Assembly: GCF_964204645.1 (NCBI RefSeq)
Contig: NC_134035.1
Location: 9,920,501-9,984,500, forward strand
Reading direction: 5' to 3'
DNA from: Tubulanus polymorphus
Taxonomy: Eukaryota; Nemertea; Palaeonemertea; Tubulaniformes; Tubulanidae
Length of the DNA stretch: 64,000 bases
Below, in pieces: positions 37,216 through 49,796 of this stretch (position 1 is its first letter; every line of letters starts with the position of its first letter). The translations under genes and the position numbers were made by a program. The notes under the pieces are model-generated. The model was not told where the DNA came from, did not search any database, and was given only the letters and a program-made list of their open reading frames with translations.

Positions 37216-39578
37216 ATGAGCTCCTCGAAGAAACGAGTTTGCGTCATCGGCGCTGGACCTTCTGGAATGAGTTTTCTGTGCCATTTGGAGAAACCTCGTC
37301 TTGAAGGAGTCGATGTACCCGATGTAGTTTGCATTGAGAAACAAAGTAACTGGGGTGGATTGTGGAACACTACCACTTGGAGAACAGGTCGGTGAATTAT
37401 CTTGATGATGAATTATAATATTGTTCAACAGAATGCATGAATTAACACAATGACTGGAGGTATGATCTATCTATCAGGTCTCGATGAGAACGGTGAAAAC
37501 GTCCACAGTCCGATGTACAAGCAGCTTATCACAAACAGCCCAAAAGAAGTTTCGTGTGAATTTCACGATTACTCATTCGAAGAACATTTCGGTAAACCAG
37601 TTCCATCATTCGTACCCAGGGAATTAATGTTCGACTATTTGAACGGTAAGAAGATATTGCAGATATTCGGCTTGTTTTCCAATTATACAGCCTAACTATC
37701 AGAATAGAATAGTCAGCTGATTAGCTTCTGGGTTTATTACGTCAACTGATTTTCCAATTAATACCTATTGGTTTTCATTAAGTCACTAATTAGATGCAGT
37801 TCTTTTCAATAAAATTCAAGTACATCCTATTTATCTTTGTGTACATTAAATATATGAAATACATTTTGTATGAATTATTTATATATGGACCTTCATGATA
37901 TGAAGCAAATAGATAAATGAATCAATACATTACAGAACTTTCTATTGTAGGTCGATGGAGCATGAAAAACGTGCGTCGTTTCATCAAATTTGAAACAGTT
38001 GCTCACACGGTTACATACAATCCGAACTCAGATGATTTTACGGTTGTGATGAGAGATGTGTCCAATGATTTATTGTTACCCGCTCAAACATTCGACTTCG
38101 TCATCAACGCCACCGGTCATTTTTCATATCCAAATATACCTCATTACGAAGGATTCGAAACTTTCCCTGGTAAAGCTATACCATTGTTTGCTTACTTCAA
38201 TTTCTTCAGTTATATACTAGAGATTTACCCATCCTCTAGGCGAATAGTGGTATCAATACACGAGAAATTGAAGCAAATGAAGCTGTGATAACGAGGATTG
38301 GCACTGTCTACTAAACGCTTGTTACAACATCGCATTGGGTAGTCTTACAACCGACTCATGTGCGGCAGCGAACCCAAAGCTTTAAAAATCATTTCTACCA
38401 AACAAAGCTTAGATGCCGTTCAAACCTACAATTGGACCATTCAGAGTTTCAACGTTAAATGTTTTGAGTCGCTTGTAAAGTATATCCGCGGTGGCACCGG
38501 CGACCAATAAATGTTTTCAGTGTATATATGTTGTACATTGCAGCGACAACTCACCTGCGTTTCACCATATTTTCATTAGGTCGCATTATACACACAGTTG
38601 AAATGCGTGATATGACACACTTCAAGGACCAAAACGTCCTCATAGTCGGAAACAGTCGATCGGCTGTTGACACTTCTCTGCAGTTGTACAAGTACGGAGC
38701 AAACAGTATTATCATTTCCTATCGTCATTACAAAAAAGATCTGATATTGCCTGAAAATATTACTACAAGACCAATTCGGACTAAAGTCGTCGGGAAAACT
38801 GTTCATTTCAAAGATGGAACAACCGCTGATGTAGGTGTTATGTCTAACTGTCTCGATGCGAGTTATAATGTATGATTCTCAAAATCTAAATGCATTCGAT
38901 CCTGGCTAAATTCATTTTCTTGTAGGTCGACACGATTATTCTAGCAACTGGGTACAAACACCACTACCCTTATATGGATAATGATCTGAAATTAAAAAGC
39001 GCAAATCTGTATTATCCTGATAATTTGTACAAGGGTATTTTGTGGATGAAAAGTGCCAATAATAGGCTGTTCTATATCGGTGCCCAAGATCAGATGTACA
39101 CATTTACGATGTTCGACGCCCAAGCATTGTGGGCTCTACGAGTTATCATTGGCGACGTCAAATTACCTTCACGCGAAGCCATGCAAGCGGACATTAAATA
39201 TTGGCGAGACAGGTTAATTTATCGCTGCATCTTCTGATATTTGAATGATTAGTTTTTGGATGATAATGTTTTTTCCTTGGTTTGTTATGTTGCAGAATGG
39301 AAGCGGGATTGTCACCGCCGAACTGTACATTTTACAGCATTCTCGAGTTCCAAACGGAATACACACTTGATGTAGCAGATGAAGCTAAATACGGCTATAA
39401 TCTGGACGGCAGGGGAATTATGTTGAAATATCTACCACATTTGCTAGAAAAGCCATTCACTGACTCGAAGGACTTTCAGGCCCGTAGCAATGTAACTGGG
39501 AGAATAGCACCTCCACATCACACTCATTTCTTACAGAACTTCGATCTATCATTGCAATCATACCTTAATTCTAAATAA
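37216..39578 (+). CDS. Flavin-containing monooxygenase, array copy 1
   Basis: Six exons: 37216-37387, 37478-37645, 37951-38169, 38580-38830, 38926-39212 and 39296-39578; 459 residues, the size of invertebrate FMO GS-OX-like enzymes. FAD site GAGPSG is at residues 12-17, followed by [22 protein letters not shown] and INATGH (ATG motif) follow. The FMO signature reads [11 protein letters not shown] (185-195), with Met where Tyr/Phe is usual. The NADPH region is VGNSRSAVD (209-217), the most divergent of the six, and LATGY is at 276-280. FMOs use FAD, NADPH and O2 to oxygenate N or S in small molecules. No C-terminal membrane anchor is seen, so it is probably soluble or peripherally bound. Intron 3 (410 bp) has about 300 bp not found in the other copies. 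AATAAA near 39816 may serve as a poly(A) signal. Specific features of this copy are LEKPRLEG and LYYP. Confidence 0.93.
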
Positions 39579-40047
39579 CAAAATGTACGTACGTATCTAA
39601 AAATAGTGAGAGTTACCCTTCTTTTCAGTATGAATGAATTAGTTTTTATGTAGTAGAAGTAGATTACGGTTAGTGGATATTTCTCGTTGCTGTATCGTGG
39701 TCTGTAAGTAAATCCTTTTCAGTTTAATCATCGCGTTTTTCATATTTCATAAGTTATGATATAATGGACGCTGCGCGTCGGCGAATGGTGTAGAAACAGA
39801 CATGAATTTACGGCTAATAAACAAACGATGAAGTCGAGTTTACAGTGTCAACCGGCGACGATACCAGTCTGATAAATCCTTGATCTATGAAATTGGTCCG
39901 AAATGAAAAAATGTACAAACTGATAAAAAAGTAGATGAATACTATATAACGCAGTACAAGGATCGCAATCTATCGCATACCCCTGAGAGATGCGATTCAC
40001 AATCGACTGTATTTCAACGGTTAATCATTTGAATCGATTCTATTTAG
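39579..40047 (+). repeat. Array spacer 1-2 with duplication breakpoint
   Basis: The first about 380 bp matches the 3' flanks of the other FMO copies (AGTAGATTACGG, TAATAAACAAACGATG and GTCGAGTTTA blocks). At about 39965-39975 the sequence switches to a copy of the intron before the last exon of the cysteine-rich gene (GCATACCCCTGAGAGATGCG; compare 35925). The tandem duplication unit therefore ran from about 35.93 kb to about 39.97 kb. Confidence 0.65.
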
Positions 40048-40324
40048 ATGTCCCGCCTTCGCAATGGACATGGACCATCCGTGTAACGTCGCAGCAACAC
40101 TTAAGAAAAACCAGAAGAATCACTGTCACATGGTCGACTCGTTCATCATCAAAGAATCTTACCAATCGTGTTGTCAACCGCAGGTCGTCTGCAAGAAAAG
40201 CGGCAAATACAGAAACTATTTCGACGAGAAATCGTACGGAAAAGATAGTTCGAGATTGGAATGTGCCAAGCGGAATTCACATCCATGTCAAAAAAGCACA
40301 AGAAACACGACTAGTCGTGGTTGA
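40048..40324 (+). pseudogene. Orphan duplicate of the last exon of the cysteine-rich secreted gene
   Basis: Near-identical to 36001-36277, including the TATTTAG acceptor and phase. All cysteines of the original exon up to CCQPQVVC are kept. After RLE a 10 bp deletion shifts the frame, changing the tail to CAKRNSHPC...TSRG and ending at a TGA. No copies of exons 1 and 2 lie in front of it, so it is either a dead fragment or an alternative last exon reached by splicing from 35518 across FMO gene 1; the phase would fit. Confidence 0.65.
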
Positions 40325-40619
40325 AATATAAGCGTTAAATCGTCAGTTTTGCAACTTTCGATTGAAATTCAAATCTAATTTTGTCATCGTTGTTCAATCA
40401 TTTATTATAATATTCGTTCCGTTACATTAGGAGAGAGGGTGGTAAGAATAGAATAGCGCCTTGATAACCGATAAATAGACTAATAGATACATAAGTACGG
40501 CTGTACAAACACTCTTTGCCTACAGACAGATTTCTGCAAAGTTCGTTTGTTACTTTGCGTGTCTTATGAAACTGATGCCGATCGTTTAAAGCTAGTTTTA
40601 CCATTTTTGCCTGATTTCC

Positions 40620-40698
40620 ACAACAAATGATTGAACGAGTAACAGTTGATTTCGTGCAGTCTGCACAGATTGGGACTCCTCCGATAATTTCCAAAACG
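40620..40698 (+). promoter_or_regulatory. Non-coding leader exon of FMO gene 2
   Basis: Ends TTTCCAAAACG|GTAAGA at 40698. It shares TTCGTGCAGTCTGCACAGATT with copy 1. The acceptor is probably TTTTGCAG ending at 40958, giving a 260 bp UTR intron, the shortest of the six. Confidence 0.6.
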
Positions 40699-40962
40699 GT
40701 AAGACATTTGTATGAAATTACCTTACACACTTTCCATACAAAATTGTAGATTCGGCCTCGCAATCATGAATGCGATAACCTACATTTGCTTGTTCCTATA
40801 AGTGTTGATATGAGTACAAGAACTAGTTTTTATCGAGGCTTAGATCACGAATCCTATCACGAATAATATCTACGGCTATTCGCGCTTCAATCCAATGCGT
40901 GTTCATCATAGAGTTCTTTTGAATCGGTTTCCATCCTTTAGAGACAGTCCTTTTGCAGTATT

Positions 40963-43075
40963 ATGAGCTCCTCGAAGAAACGAGTTTGCGTCATCGGCGC
41001 TGGACCTTCTGGAATGAGTTTTCTGTGTCATTTGGAGAAACTTCGTCGTCTTGAAGGAGTCGATGTACCCGATGTAGTTTGCATTGAGAAACAAAGTAAC
41101 TGGGGTGGATTGTGGAACACTACCACTTGGAGAACAGGTCCGTGAATTATCTTTTCGATATCCTTTTTGGTCGAATACGTACCTCTTACATAGAGGAACT
41201 AGTTCTAAAATATTGCAGAGTCTCCTTCCATATTTGAGAGCAGGAAGTTGTCCCCTGATTATTGTTTAATTCAGATAAAATAACCTGAGTGACTTGCGTA
41301 AACTATTTTATCGATCTGCTTTTTATCAGGTCTTGATGAGAATGGTGAAAATGTCCACAGTCCGATGTACAAACAGCTTATAACAAACATTCCGAAAGAA
41401 TGTACATGTGAATTCCATGATTATTCATTTGAAGGACATTTCGGTAAACCAGTTCCATCATTCGTACCCAGGGAATTGATGTTCGACTATTTGAACGGTG
41501 AGAAAATGGTTGAATATCGGTTTACCATCTAAGTATAATCAGTTGATAATCTACTTCGTGAATAGTCTGAAAGAAAATGAAAGATTGGAAGCAAATTCAC
41601 TGGTAAAAATTACCGATAGGATTGGATTAGTTAAAAAAGAATCGGGACCGACTTTTCTGAAAATAAATATCTTTATATCGCGTTTCCTTCTCAAAAAAGT
41701 ATTTTCCTATAAGAAAATTGTTCAATATTATACTGTAGATTATACGTGAGTATGTCTATAATGTATATATGTTTAATTGTAGGTCGATGGAGCATGAAAA
41801 ACGTGCGTCGTTTCATTAAATTTGAAACGGTAGCTCACACGGTTACATACAATCCGAACTCAGATGATTTTACGGTTGTGATGAGAGATGTGTCCAATGA
41901 TTTATTGTTACGCGTTCAAACATTTGATTTCGTCATCAACGCGACCGGTCATTATTCATATCCAAATATACCTCATTACGAAGGATTTGAAACTTTCCCT
42001 GGTAAAGCTACCATTATTCGCTTACTTCAATTATTTCAGTTGTTTGAAGCGATACCTGCTGAGAGATGATTTTTATCGTCTTTTTATTAGGTCGTATTCT
42101 ACACACAGTTGAAATGCGTGATATGACACACTTTAAAGGCCAAAACGTCCTTATTATTGGAGGCAGTGCATCGGCAGATGACACTTCTCTGCAGCTGCAC
42201 AAGTACGGAGCGAATAGTATCATCATTTCCTATCGTCATTACAAACAAGAACTGATAGTACCTGAAAATATTACTACAAAACCTATTCTGACTAAAGTCA
42301 TTGGGAAAACTGTTCATTTCAAAGATGGAACGACCGCTGATGTAGGTGTGATGTCTAACTCTCTCGAGTTATAATGTATGATTCTGTCAATCTAAATGTA
42401 TTCAATATAGACTAAATTCCTTTTCAGGTCGACACGATCATTCTAGCAACTGGCTACAAACACCATTACCCTTATATGGACAACGATCTGAAATTGAAAA
42501 GCGCAAATCTGTTTTATCCTGATAATTTGTACAAGGGTATTTTGTGGATGAAAAGTGCCAATAATAGGCTGTTCTATATCGGTGCCCAAGATCAGATGTA
42601 CACATTTACGATGTTCGACGCCCAAGCTTTGTGGGCTCTACGAGTTATCAGTGGTGACGTCAAATTACCTTCACGCGAAGCCATGCAAGCGGACATTAAA
42701 CATTGGCGAGATAGGTAAATTTTCGGTGCATCTACGATTTGAATGATTAGTTTTGGATGACAACGTTTTTTCCTCGGTTTGTTATATTGCAGAATGGAAG
42801 CGGAATTGTCACCGCCGAAATGTTCATTATACAACGTCCTTGAATTCCAAACGGAATATATACTTGATGTAGCAGATGAAGCTAAATACGGCTATAATCT
42901 GGACGGCCGAGAAATGTTATTGAAATATCTACCACATTTGCTAGAAAAGCCATACACTGACTCGAAGGACTTCCAGGCCCGTAGTATTGTAACTGGGAAA
43001 ATAACACCCCCCCATCACACTCATTTCTTACAGAACTTCGACCTATCGTTGCAATCATACCTCAATTCTAAATAA
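40963..43075 (+). CDS. Flavin-containing monooxygenase, array copy 2
   Basis: Exons 40963-41137, 41330-41497, 41783-42001, 42091-42341, 42428-42714 and 42793-43075; 460 residues. One extra Arg (EKLRRLEG) comes from a 3 bp tandem insertion in exon 1. The FAD site is unchanged. The NADPH region is IIGGSASADD. Copy-specific changes include NIPKECTCEF and SFEGHF in exon 2, LLLRVQTFD in exon 3 (Arg for Pro), ISGDV in exon 5 and SLYNVLEF in exon 6. All donors and acceptors are GT-AG and phases equal those of copy 1, so the gene looks functional. It shares its upstream type with copy 1 only. Confidence 0.93.
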
Positions 43076-43610
43076 CAAAAACATCCAGAAATACATAGTC
43101 GGAGTGACCCTTCTTAGTATCGATCGGTTAGATTTTATCGCGAAGTAGATTACATGATGAAATATGATCGATATTATCATTTACAAATAAATTATTCAGT
43201 TTATCTCTTGCGTTTCTCATATTCAATGCGTTGTGACATAATGGATGCTGCTTAGAAATAGTTAGAGTTACTTCTTTTCAGTATGGATGAATTCGTTTTT
43301 TATGTAGAAGTAGATTACGGGTTGTTAGTTGATATTTTTTGTTACTGTATCGTGGTCTGTAAATAGATCATATTCAGTTATTTCATGCATTTTTCATATT
43401 TCATCATAAGTCATAAATTAAATATAATGGATGCTGCTGCTTGTTGGTGAATGAGAAACAGACACGAATTTATGGCTAATAAACAAACGATGATGTCGAG
43501 TTTATTGCGTCTACCGGTGACGATACAAGTAAGATAAGTTCTTGATCTATGAAATTGCACCGAAATAAAATAATGTACATACTGATAAAACGTAGATAAA
43601 TACTATATAG
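43076..43610 (+). repeat. Array spacer 2-3 with doubled 3' flank
   Basis: The FMO 3' flank segment (GTTACCCTTCTT...TAGAAGTAGATTACGG) is present twice in a row, at about 43105-43160 and 43258-43325, followed by TAATAAACAAACGATGATG. This suggests unequal recombination within the spacer. Confidence 0.55.
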
Positions 43611-43650
43611 GGCAGTGCAAGGATTGGAATCTATCTAAAAAATTGGCATG

Positions 43651-43846
43651 TAATAAAACCAGACAGATTTCCTCGAAGCTCAATTCACGCATTCTATGGT
43701 GAGGGCAGTACTATTCTTTCGAAATTGATATAAATCAACTTTTTGTCAACCTATTTTTGCTCATTTTATGCCTAGTTTATATGACATAATATAGCACCGA
43801 ATCGTGTTCGTGCAGTCTACAGGAGATCTCTGATACTTTCCAAACG
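43651..43846 (+). promoter_or_regulatory. Conserved upstream block and leader exon of FMO gene 3
   Basis: The block TAATAAAACCAGACAGATTT then CCTCGAAGCT, TTCACGC and TTGATATAAATCAAC recurs before copies 4, 5 (truncated) and 6 but not before 1 and 2. It is followed by TGATACTTTCCAAACG|GTAAGA, donor at 43846. The probable acceptor is TATTACAG ending at 44160. Confidence 0.55.
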
Positions 43847-44164
43847 GTAAGAGAATTGAAGCAAGCTTACTTTAATTTTTCAGTAAAAATTAAACTTTGT
43901 ATATGTGAACCCAATTTTGACCGAAGGCCTTTTTTCAATTGGAGTACGGACCTTTGGAGAAAAAAATGGAGAAGGGAATGAATTGAAAAATCTGAAGAAA
44001 AAAAATCCTATTGTAGGTTTTGAAATTGGAAGGGAAAAAGGGGAAAATAAGGAGATTTTTTTCCTGCTTTCGAGGTTTTCGTGCTTCAATCCATTACGTG
44101 TTCGTCAAAGGGTTCTTTTGAATCGTATGTTTCCATTCTATAGAGACAGTCGTATTACAGTAAT

Positions 44165-46311
44165 ATGAGCTCCTCGAAGAAACGAGTTTGCGTCATCGGC
44201 GCTGGACCTTCTGGAATGTGTTTTCTGTGTCAATTGGAGAAACTTCGTCTTGAAGGAGTCGATGTACCCGATGTAGTTTGCATTGAGAAACAAAGTAACT
44301 GGGGTGGATTGTGGAACTCTACCACTTGGAGAACAGGTCGGTGAATTATCGTTTTCATATCCTCTATTGGTCGAATACCTTATTGTTTATCTGTTTCATC
44401 ATACATCCGACCTGTGGAACTCTGACCTGATTGAGAATCATTTGAATTCCCCTTCATCTGTAACGTGTCTAAACTAATTCAGGTCTCGATGAGAACGGCG
44501 AAAATGTCCACAGTCCGATGTACAAGCAGCTTGTTGCAAACAGCCCGAAAGAACTTTCGTTTGAGTTCCATGATTATTCTTTTGAAGAACATTTTGGTAA
44601 ACCAGTTCCATCGTTTCTACCCAGAGAAGTAGTCTTCGACTATTTGAACGGTAAGAAACTGGTTGAAATTAGGTTTAGCACCTAAGTATAATCAGTTGAT
44701 TAACTTCTGGGTTGCTGATGATTTACTCCGTGAATTGAATACAAGAAAATGAAAGATTTTAGGAAAATTCACCGCTTAAAGTAACTGATAGGATTGAATT
44801 AGTTAAAAAAGAATCGGGTCGAACGTAACTGGAAATAAAAGAGTTAGCGTAATCTTAATTTGAGGTGTCCTGGGAATACAATTCAAAAGGTTTGGGCGAC
44901 TTTGTTACGAATGTCCTTCTCACAAAAAAAAGTAATTTCCTATTAGAAAATTGTTCAATATTATACTGTAGATTACACGTGAATATGTCTATAATGTATG
45001 TATATTTAATTGTAGGTCGATGGAACATGAAAAACGTGCGTCGTTTCATTAAATTTGAAACGGTAGCTCACACAGTTACATACAATCCGAACTCAGATGA
45101 TTTTACGGTTGTGATGAGAGATGTGTCCATTGATTTATTGTTACCCGCTCAAACATTTGATTTCGTCATCAACGCCACCGGTCATTATTCATATCCAAAT
45201 ATACCTCATTACGAAGGATTCGAAACTTTCCCTGGTAAAGCTATACCATTGCTTCAATTATTTCAGTTGTTTGAAGCGACACCTGCTTAAAGATGTTTCA
45301 TTATTTTTCTATTAGGTCGAATTCTGCATACAGTTGAAATGCGTGATATGACACACTTTAAAGACCAAAACGTTCTTATTATTGGGGGTAATTTCTCAGC
45401 AGATGATACTTCTCTGCAGTTGTACAAGTACGGAGCGAAAGATATCATCATATCCTATCGTCATTACAAACTAGAACTGATAGTACCTGAAAATATTACT
45501 ACGAAACCTATTCCGACTAAAGTCGTCGGGAAAACTGTTCATTTCAAAGATGGAACAACCGCTGATGTAGGTGTAATGTCTAACTGTCTCGATGCGAGTT
45601 ATAATGTATGATTCTGTTAATCTAAATGTATTCAATATTGACTAAATTGGTTTTCTTATAGGTCGACACGATTATTCTAGCAACTGGGTACAAACACCAT
45701 TACCCTTATATGGATAATGATCTCAAATTGAAAAGCGCGAATCTGTTTTATCCTGATAATTTATACAAGGGTATTTTGTGGATGAAAAGTGCCAATAATA
45801 GGCTGTTCTATATCGGCGCTCAAGATATTCTGTATTCGTTTACGATGTTCGACGCCCAAGCTTTGTGGGCTCTACGAGTTATAATTGGTGACGTCAAATT
45901 ACCTTCACGCGAAGCCATGCAAGCGGATATTAAACATTGGCGAGATAGGTAAATTTTCAGTGAATCTTCTAAGATTTAAATGTTTAGTTTTTGGACGATA
46001 CTAATTTTCTTGGGCTCATATATTGCAGAATGGAAGCGGAATTGTCACCGCCGAAGCGTTCATTTTACAGCATTCTCGAGTTCCAAACGGAATACACACT
46101 TGATGTAGCAGATGAAGCTAAATACGGCTATAATCTGGACGGCCGAGAAATGATGTTGGAATATCTACCACATTTTCTAGAAAAGCCATACACGGGCTCG
46201 AAAGACTTCCAGGCCCGTAGTATCGTAACTGGGAAAATAGCACCCCTGCATCACACCGATTTCCTACAGAACTACGACCTATCGTTGCAATCATACCTCA
46301 ATTCTAAATAA
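44165..46311 (+). CDS. Flavin-containing monooxygenase, array copy 3
   Basis: Exons 44165-44336, 44483-44650, 45016-45234, 45316-45566, 45662-45948 and 46029-46311; 459 residues with all signature motifs. Differences from neighbours: [10 protein letters not shown] just after the FAD site, [19 protein letters not shown] and PREVVFD in exon 2, RWNMKNV and VSIDLL in exon 3, GGNFSADD and YKLELIV in exon 4, and QDILYSF in exon 5, where most copies have QDQ(M/L)Y. Position 285-325 changes lie near the predicted active-site entrance of FMOs, so substrate range may differ; that is inference. Splice sites are canonical. Confidence 0.93.
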
Positions 46312-46770
46312 CAAAAATGTCAAGAAATAGTTGAAGTTGCCCTTCTTTTGACAATGGATGAATTCGTCTTTATGTAGAAGTAGAAGTAGATTACGGTTAG
46401 CGAAATTCTCTCGTACTGTACGATGGTCGTTGCTATCCTTTAGAAAAAAATACTAATGTATAATGTCATTACATGTATTCAGTTTATTAATTGAATTTAC
46501 CATATTTCATAAGTTATGATATAATGGATGACACTGCTTGTTGATGAATGATGTAAAAACAGACATGAATTTACGGATAATTAACAAACGATGATATCGA
46601 GTTTGATAGTGTCAGCCGGCGGTGATCTCAGTCTGTTTAATCCTTAAACCATGACACGGGGCTAACATAGAATAATGTACATTCCGATAAAAAGTAGATA
46701 AATACAATATACGGCATATGTATATATCATATATATACAAATATCGGAATCTCTTTATCTGACATATTGG
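46312..46770 (+). repeat. Array spacer 3-4
   Basis: Matches the shared FMO 3' flank (TAGAAGTAGATTACGGTTAG, GAATTTACGG, GATATCGAGTTT, CAGCCGGCGGTGAT) with small indels, then AATACAATATACGGC. No other gene. Confidence 0.5.
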
Positions 46771-46956
46771 CTTATAATAAAACAAGACAGATTTCCTCGA
46801 AGCTCAGTTCACGCATTTCATTTTCGCTGTTCCATTGAAATTGATATTGAATCAACTTTTGTCCACCTATTTGTGCTATTTTTATGCCTGATATTGAAGA
46901 AGTAACTCGTATTCGTGCAATCTACACTGGATCTTCTCTGTGATACTTTCCAAACG
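46771..46956 (+). promoter_or_regulatory. Conserved upstream block and leader exon of FMO gene 4
   Basis: Begins TTATAATAAAACAAGACAG and continues through TCCTCGAAGCTCAGTTCACG as before copy 3. The leader exon ends CTTTCCAAACG|GTAAGA at 46956. The probable acceptor is TATTACAG ending at 47473. Confidence 0.55.
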
Positions 46957-47477
46957 GTAAGACGATTGAAGTATGCTTATATTGAACATTCTGTAGAAAT
47001 CAAACTTTATGTTAATTGAAGTGGGAGAAGGCCTTTTTTGCATTGGAGTATGGACCTTTCGAAAAAAAGGATAAGGGATTTAACTTAAAAGTTCAAAGAA
47101 ATTCCTACTGTACGGTTTTAAATGGAAGGGAACGACGGAAAAATGGAAAGGATTATTTTTGTGCGCGTATTTTCGATAAGTATTAGATAAATAAAGGAGT
47201 AAACCTTCTGTTGGATTGAATTCAAATGATAAGAGAAATTAAGAAAACTAACTTGTTGCTAATAGTTATATCGGAAATTTAAACAAAAACACAACGAACA
47301 AATTTTCGTGAAAATCTATCCAATTAACCTACATAAGCTGAAAACAGTAGCTCGGTTCAAGGCCTAGTTCATGGATAATTAGGACAGCTATTCGCGCTTC
47401 GATCCAATGCGTGTTCATCATAGAGTTCTCTTGAATCGTATGTTTCCATCCTATAGAGACAGTCCTATTACAGTAAT

Positions 47478-49796
47478 ATGAGCTCCTCGAAGAAACGAGT
47501 TTGCGTCATCGGCGCTGGACCTTCTGGAATGAGTTTTCTGTGTCATTTGGAGAAACTTCGTCTTGAAGGAGTTGATGTACCCGATGTAGTTTGCATTGAG
47601 AAACAAAGTAACTGGGGTGGATTGTGGAACACTACCACTTGGAGAACAGGTCGGTGAATTATCTTTTCATATCCTCTAATGGTCGAACCCCTCATCAAGA
47701 GGAACCAATTCCATAATTTAATGGGTGTCTTCGTCCTTAATTAACGCTTACTTTATCGACAAACTTAAGTTCATAGTGTTGACATTCAAGAGCGGTATAT
47801 CGAACCTTTTCCACAGTTTTCACAAATCCACAGTAGGATTTGACCTAAATTTGAACTTAAGTGAAATCAAACCATACAATATACAACTGGTTCCATGGTG
47901 AATGATTCAATCTGAGATAAATCATTGATTAAATGAACTGTCTGACTCGAAATATAATATCTATCCGTCTATTTCATCATACCTTCGACCAATGGAACTA
48001 TGGCTTGATGATTATCCAGTTGAAAATCAACGAATTGCTCTTCATTTGTATCACGTTTCCACTCAGGTCTCGATGAGAACGGTGAAAATGTCCACAGTCC
48101 GATGTACAAACAGCTTGTTGCAAACAGCCCGAAAGAACTTTCGTTTGAATTCCACGATTATTCTTTTGAAGAACATTTCGGTAAACCAGTTCCATCATTT
48201 CTACCTAGGGACGCAATCTTTGACTATTTGAACGGTAAGGAAATCCAGTTTTACACCAACTTAGCATACCTATTAATTCTGGTTATTAATAATTTACTTC
48301 GTGAATTATACACGAGAAAATTCCGCTGGTAAAAATTACCGATAGGTTTGGATTTAATGAGAAAATCGGGACATTCGCATAATAGAAATTTTGAAGTGGC
48401 CGGGGCATATTGAGTTGAAAAGTTCCGCCAACTTTGTTGCGTATTTCCTTCTCACAAAAAAGTAATTTCCTATCAGTTTGTTGTTCAATATAATGTCTTT
48501 AATTGTAGGTCGATGGAACATGAAAAGCGTGCGTCGTTTCATTAAATTCGAAACGGTAGCTCACACAGTTACATACAATCCGAACTCAGATGATTTTACG
48601 GTTGTGATGAGAGATGTGTCCAATGATTTATTGTTACCCGTTCAAACATTTGATTTCGTCATCAACGCCACCGGTCATTTTTCATATCCAAATATACCTC
48701 ATTACGAAGGATTCGAAACTTTTCCTGGTAAAGCTATACCATTGATTCCATGCTTCAATTATTTCAGTTGTTTGAAGCGATTCCTGCTTAAAGATGGTTT
48801 CTATCGTCTTCATATTAGGTCGAATTCTGCATACTGTTGAAATGCGTGATATGACACACCTTAAAGACCAAAACGTCCTCATTGTCGGAGGCAATCTGTC
48901 GGCAGATGACACTTCTCTGCAGCTGCACAAGTACGGAGCGAGCAGTATCATCATTTCCTATCGTCATTACAAACAAGAACTGATAGTGCCTGAAAATATT
49001 ACTACAAGACCTATTCTGACTAAAGTCGTCGGGAAAACTGTTCATTTCAAAGATGGAACAACCGCTGATGTAGGTGTTATGTCTAACTCTCTCCATGCGA
49101 GTTAGGTTTCTGCCAATCTAAATGTATTCAATATAGACTAAATTCATTTTCAGGTCGACACGATTATTCTAGCAACTGGCTACAAACACCATTACCCTTA
49201 TATGGATAATGATCTAAAATTGAAAAGCGCGAATCTGTTTTATCCTGATAATCTATACAAGGGAACTTTGTGGATGAAAAGTGCCAATAATAGGCTGTTC
49301 TATATCGGTGCTCAAGATCAGCTGTACTCATTTACGATGTTTGACGCCCAAGCTTTGTGGGCTCTACGAGTTATCATTGGCGACATCAAATTACCTACAC
49401 GCGAAGCCATGCAAGCGGACATTAAACATTGGCGAGATAGGTAAATTTTCGGTGCATTTTCTAAGATTTGAGTGAATAAGTTTTGGATGATAATATGTTT
49501 CCTTGTATTGCAGAATGGAAGCGGAATTGTCACCGCCGAAGTGTACATTTTACAGCGTCCTTGAATTCCAAACGGAATATATACTCGACATTGCAGATGA
49601 AGCTAAATACGGCTATAATCTGGACGGCAGGGGAATTATGTTGAAATATCTACCACATTTTCTAGAAAAGCCATACACGGGCTCGAAAGACTACCAGGCT
49701 CGTAGCAATGTTACTGGGAAAATAGCACCTCCACATCACACTGATTTCTTACAGAACTTCGATCTATCGTTACAATCATACCTCAATTCTAGATAA
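47478..49796 (+). CDS. Flavin-containing monooxygenase, array copy 4
   Basis: Exons 47478-47649, 48067-48234, 48509-48727, 48819-49069, 49154-49440 and 49514-49796; 459 residues. Copy-specific residues are PRDAIFD (exon 2), RWNMKSV and LLPVQTF (exon 3), [12 protein letters not shown] and YGASS (exon 4), KGTLWM and GDIKLPTREAM (exon 5), and DIADEA, KDYQAR and a final NSR in place of NSK (exon 6). Intron 1 is 417 bp and homologous to that of copies 5 and 6. All splice sites are canonical. AATAAA at about 49923 may be its poly(A) signal. Confidence 0.93.

Noticed and set aside
40422-40763. 113-codon minus-strand frame upstream of FMO copy 2
   Set aside because: It overlaps the conserved leader exon and has no counterpart upstream of copy 1, where the same sequence is interrupted.
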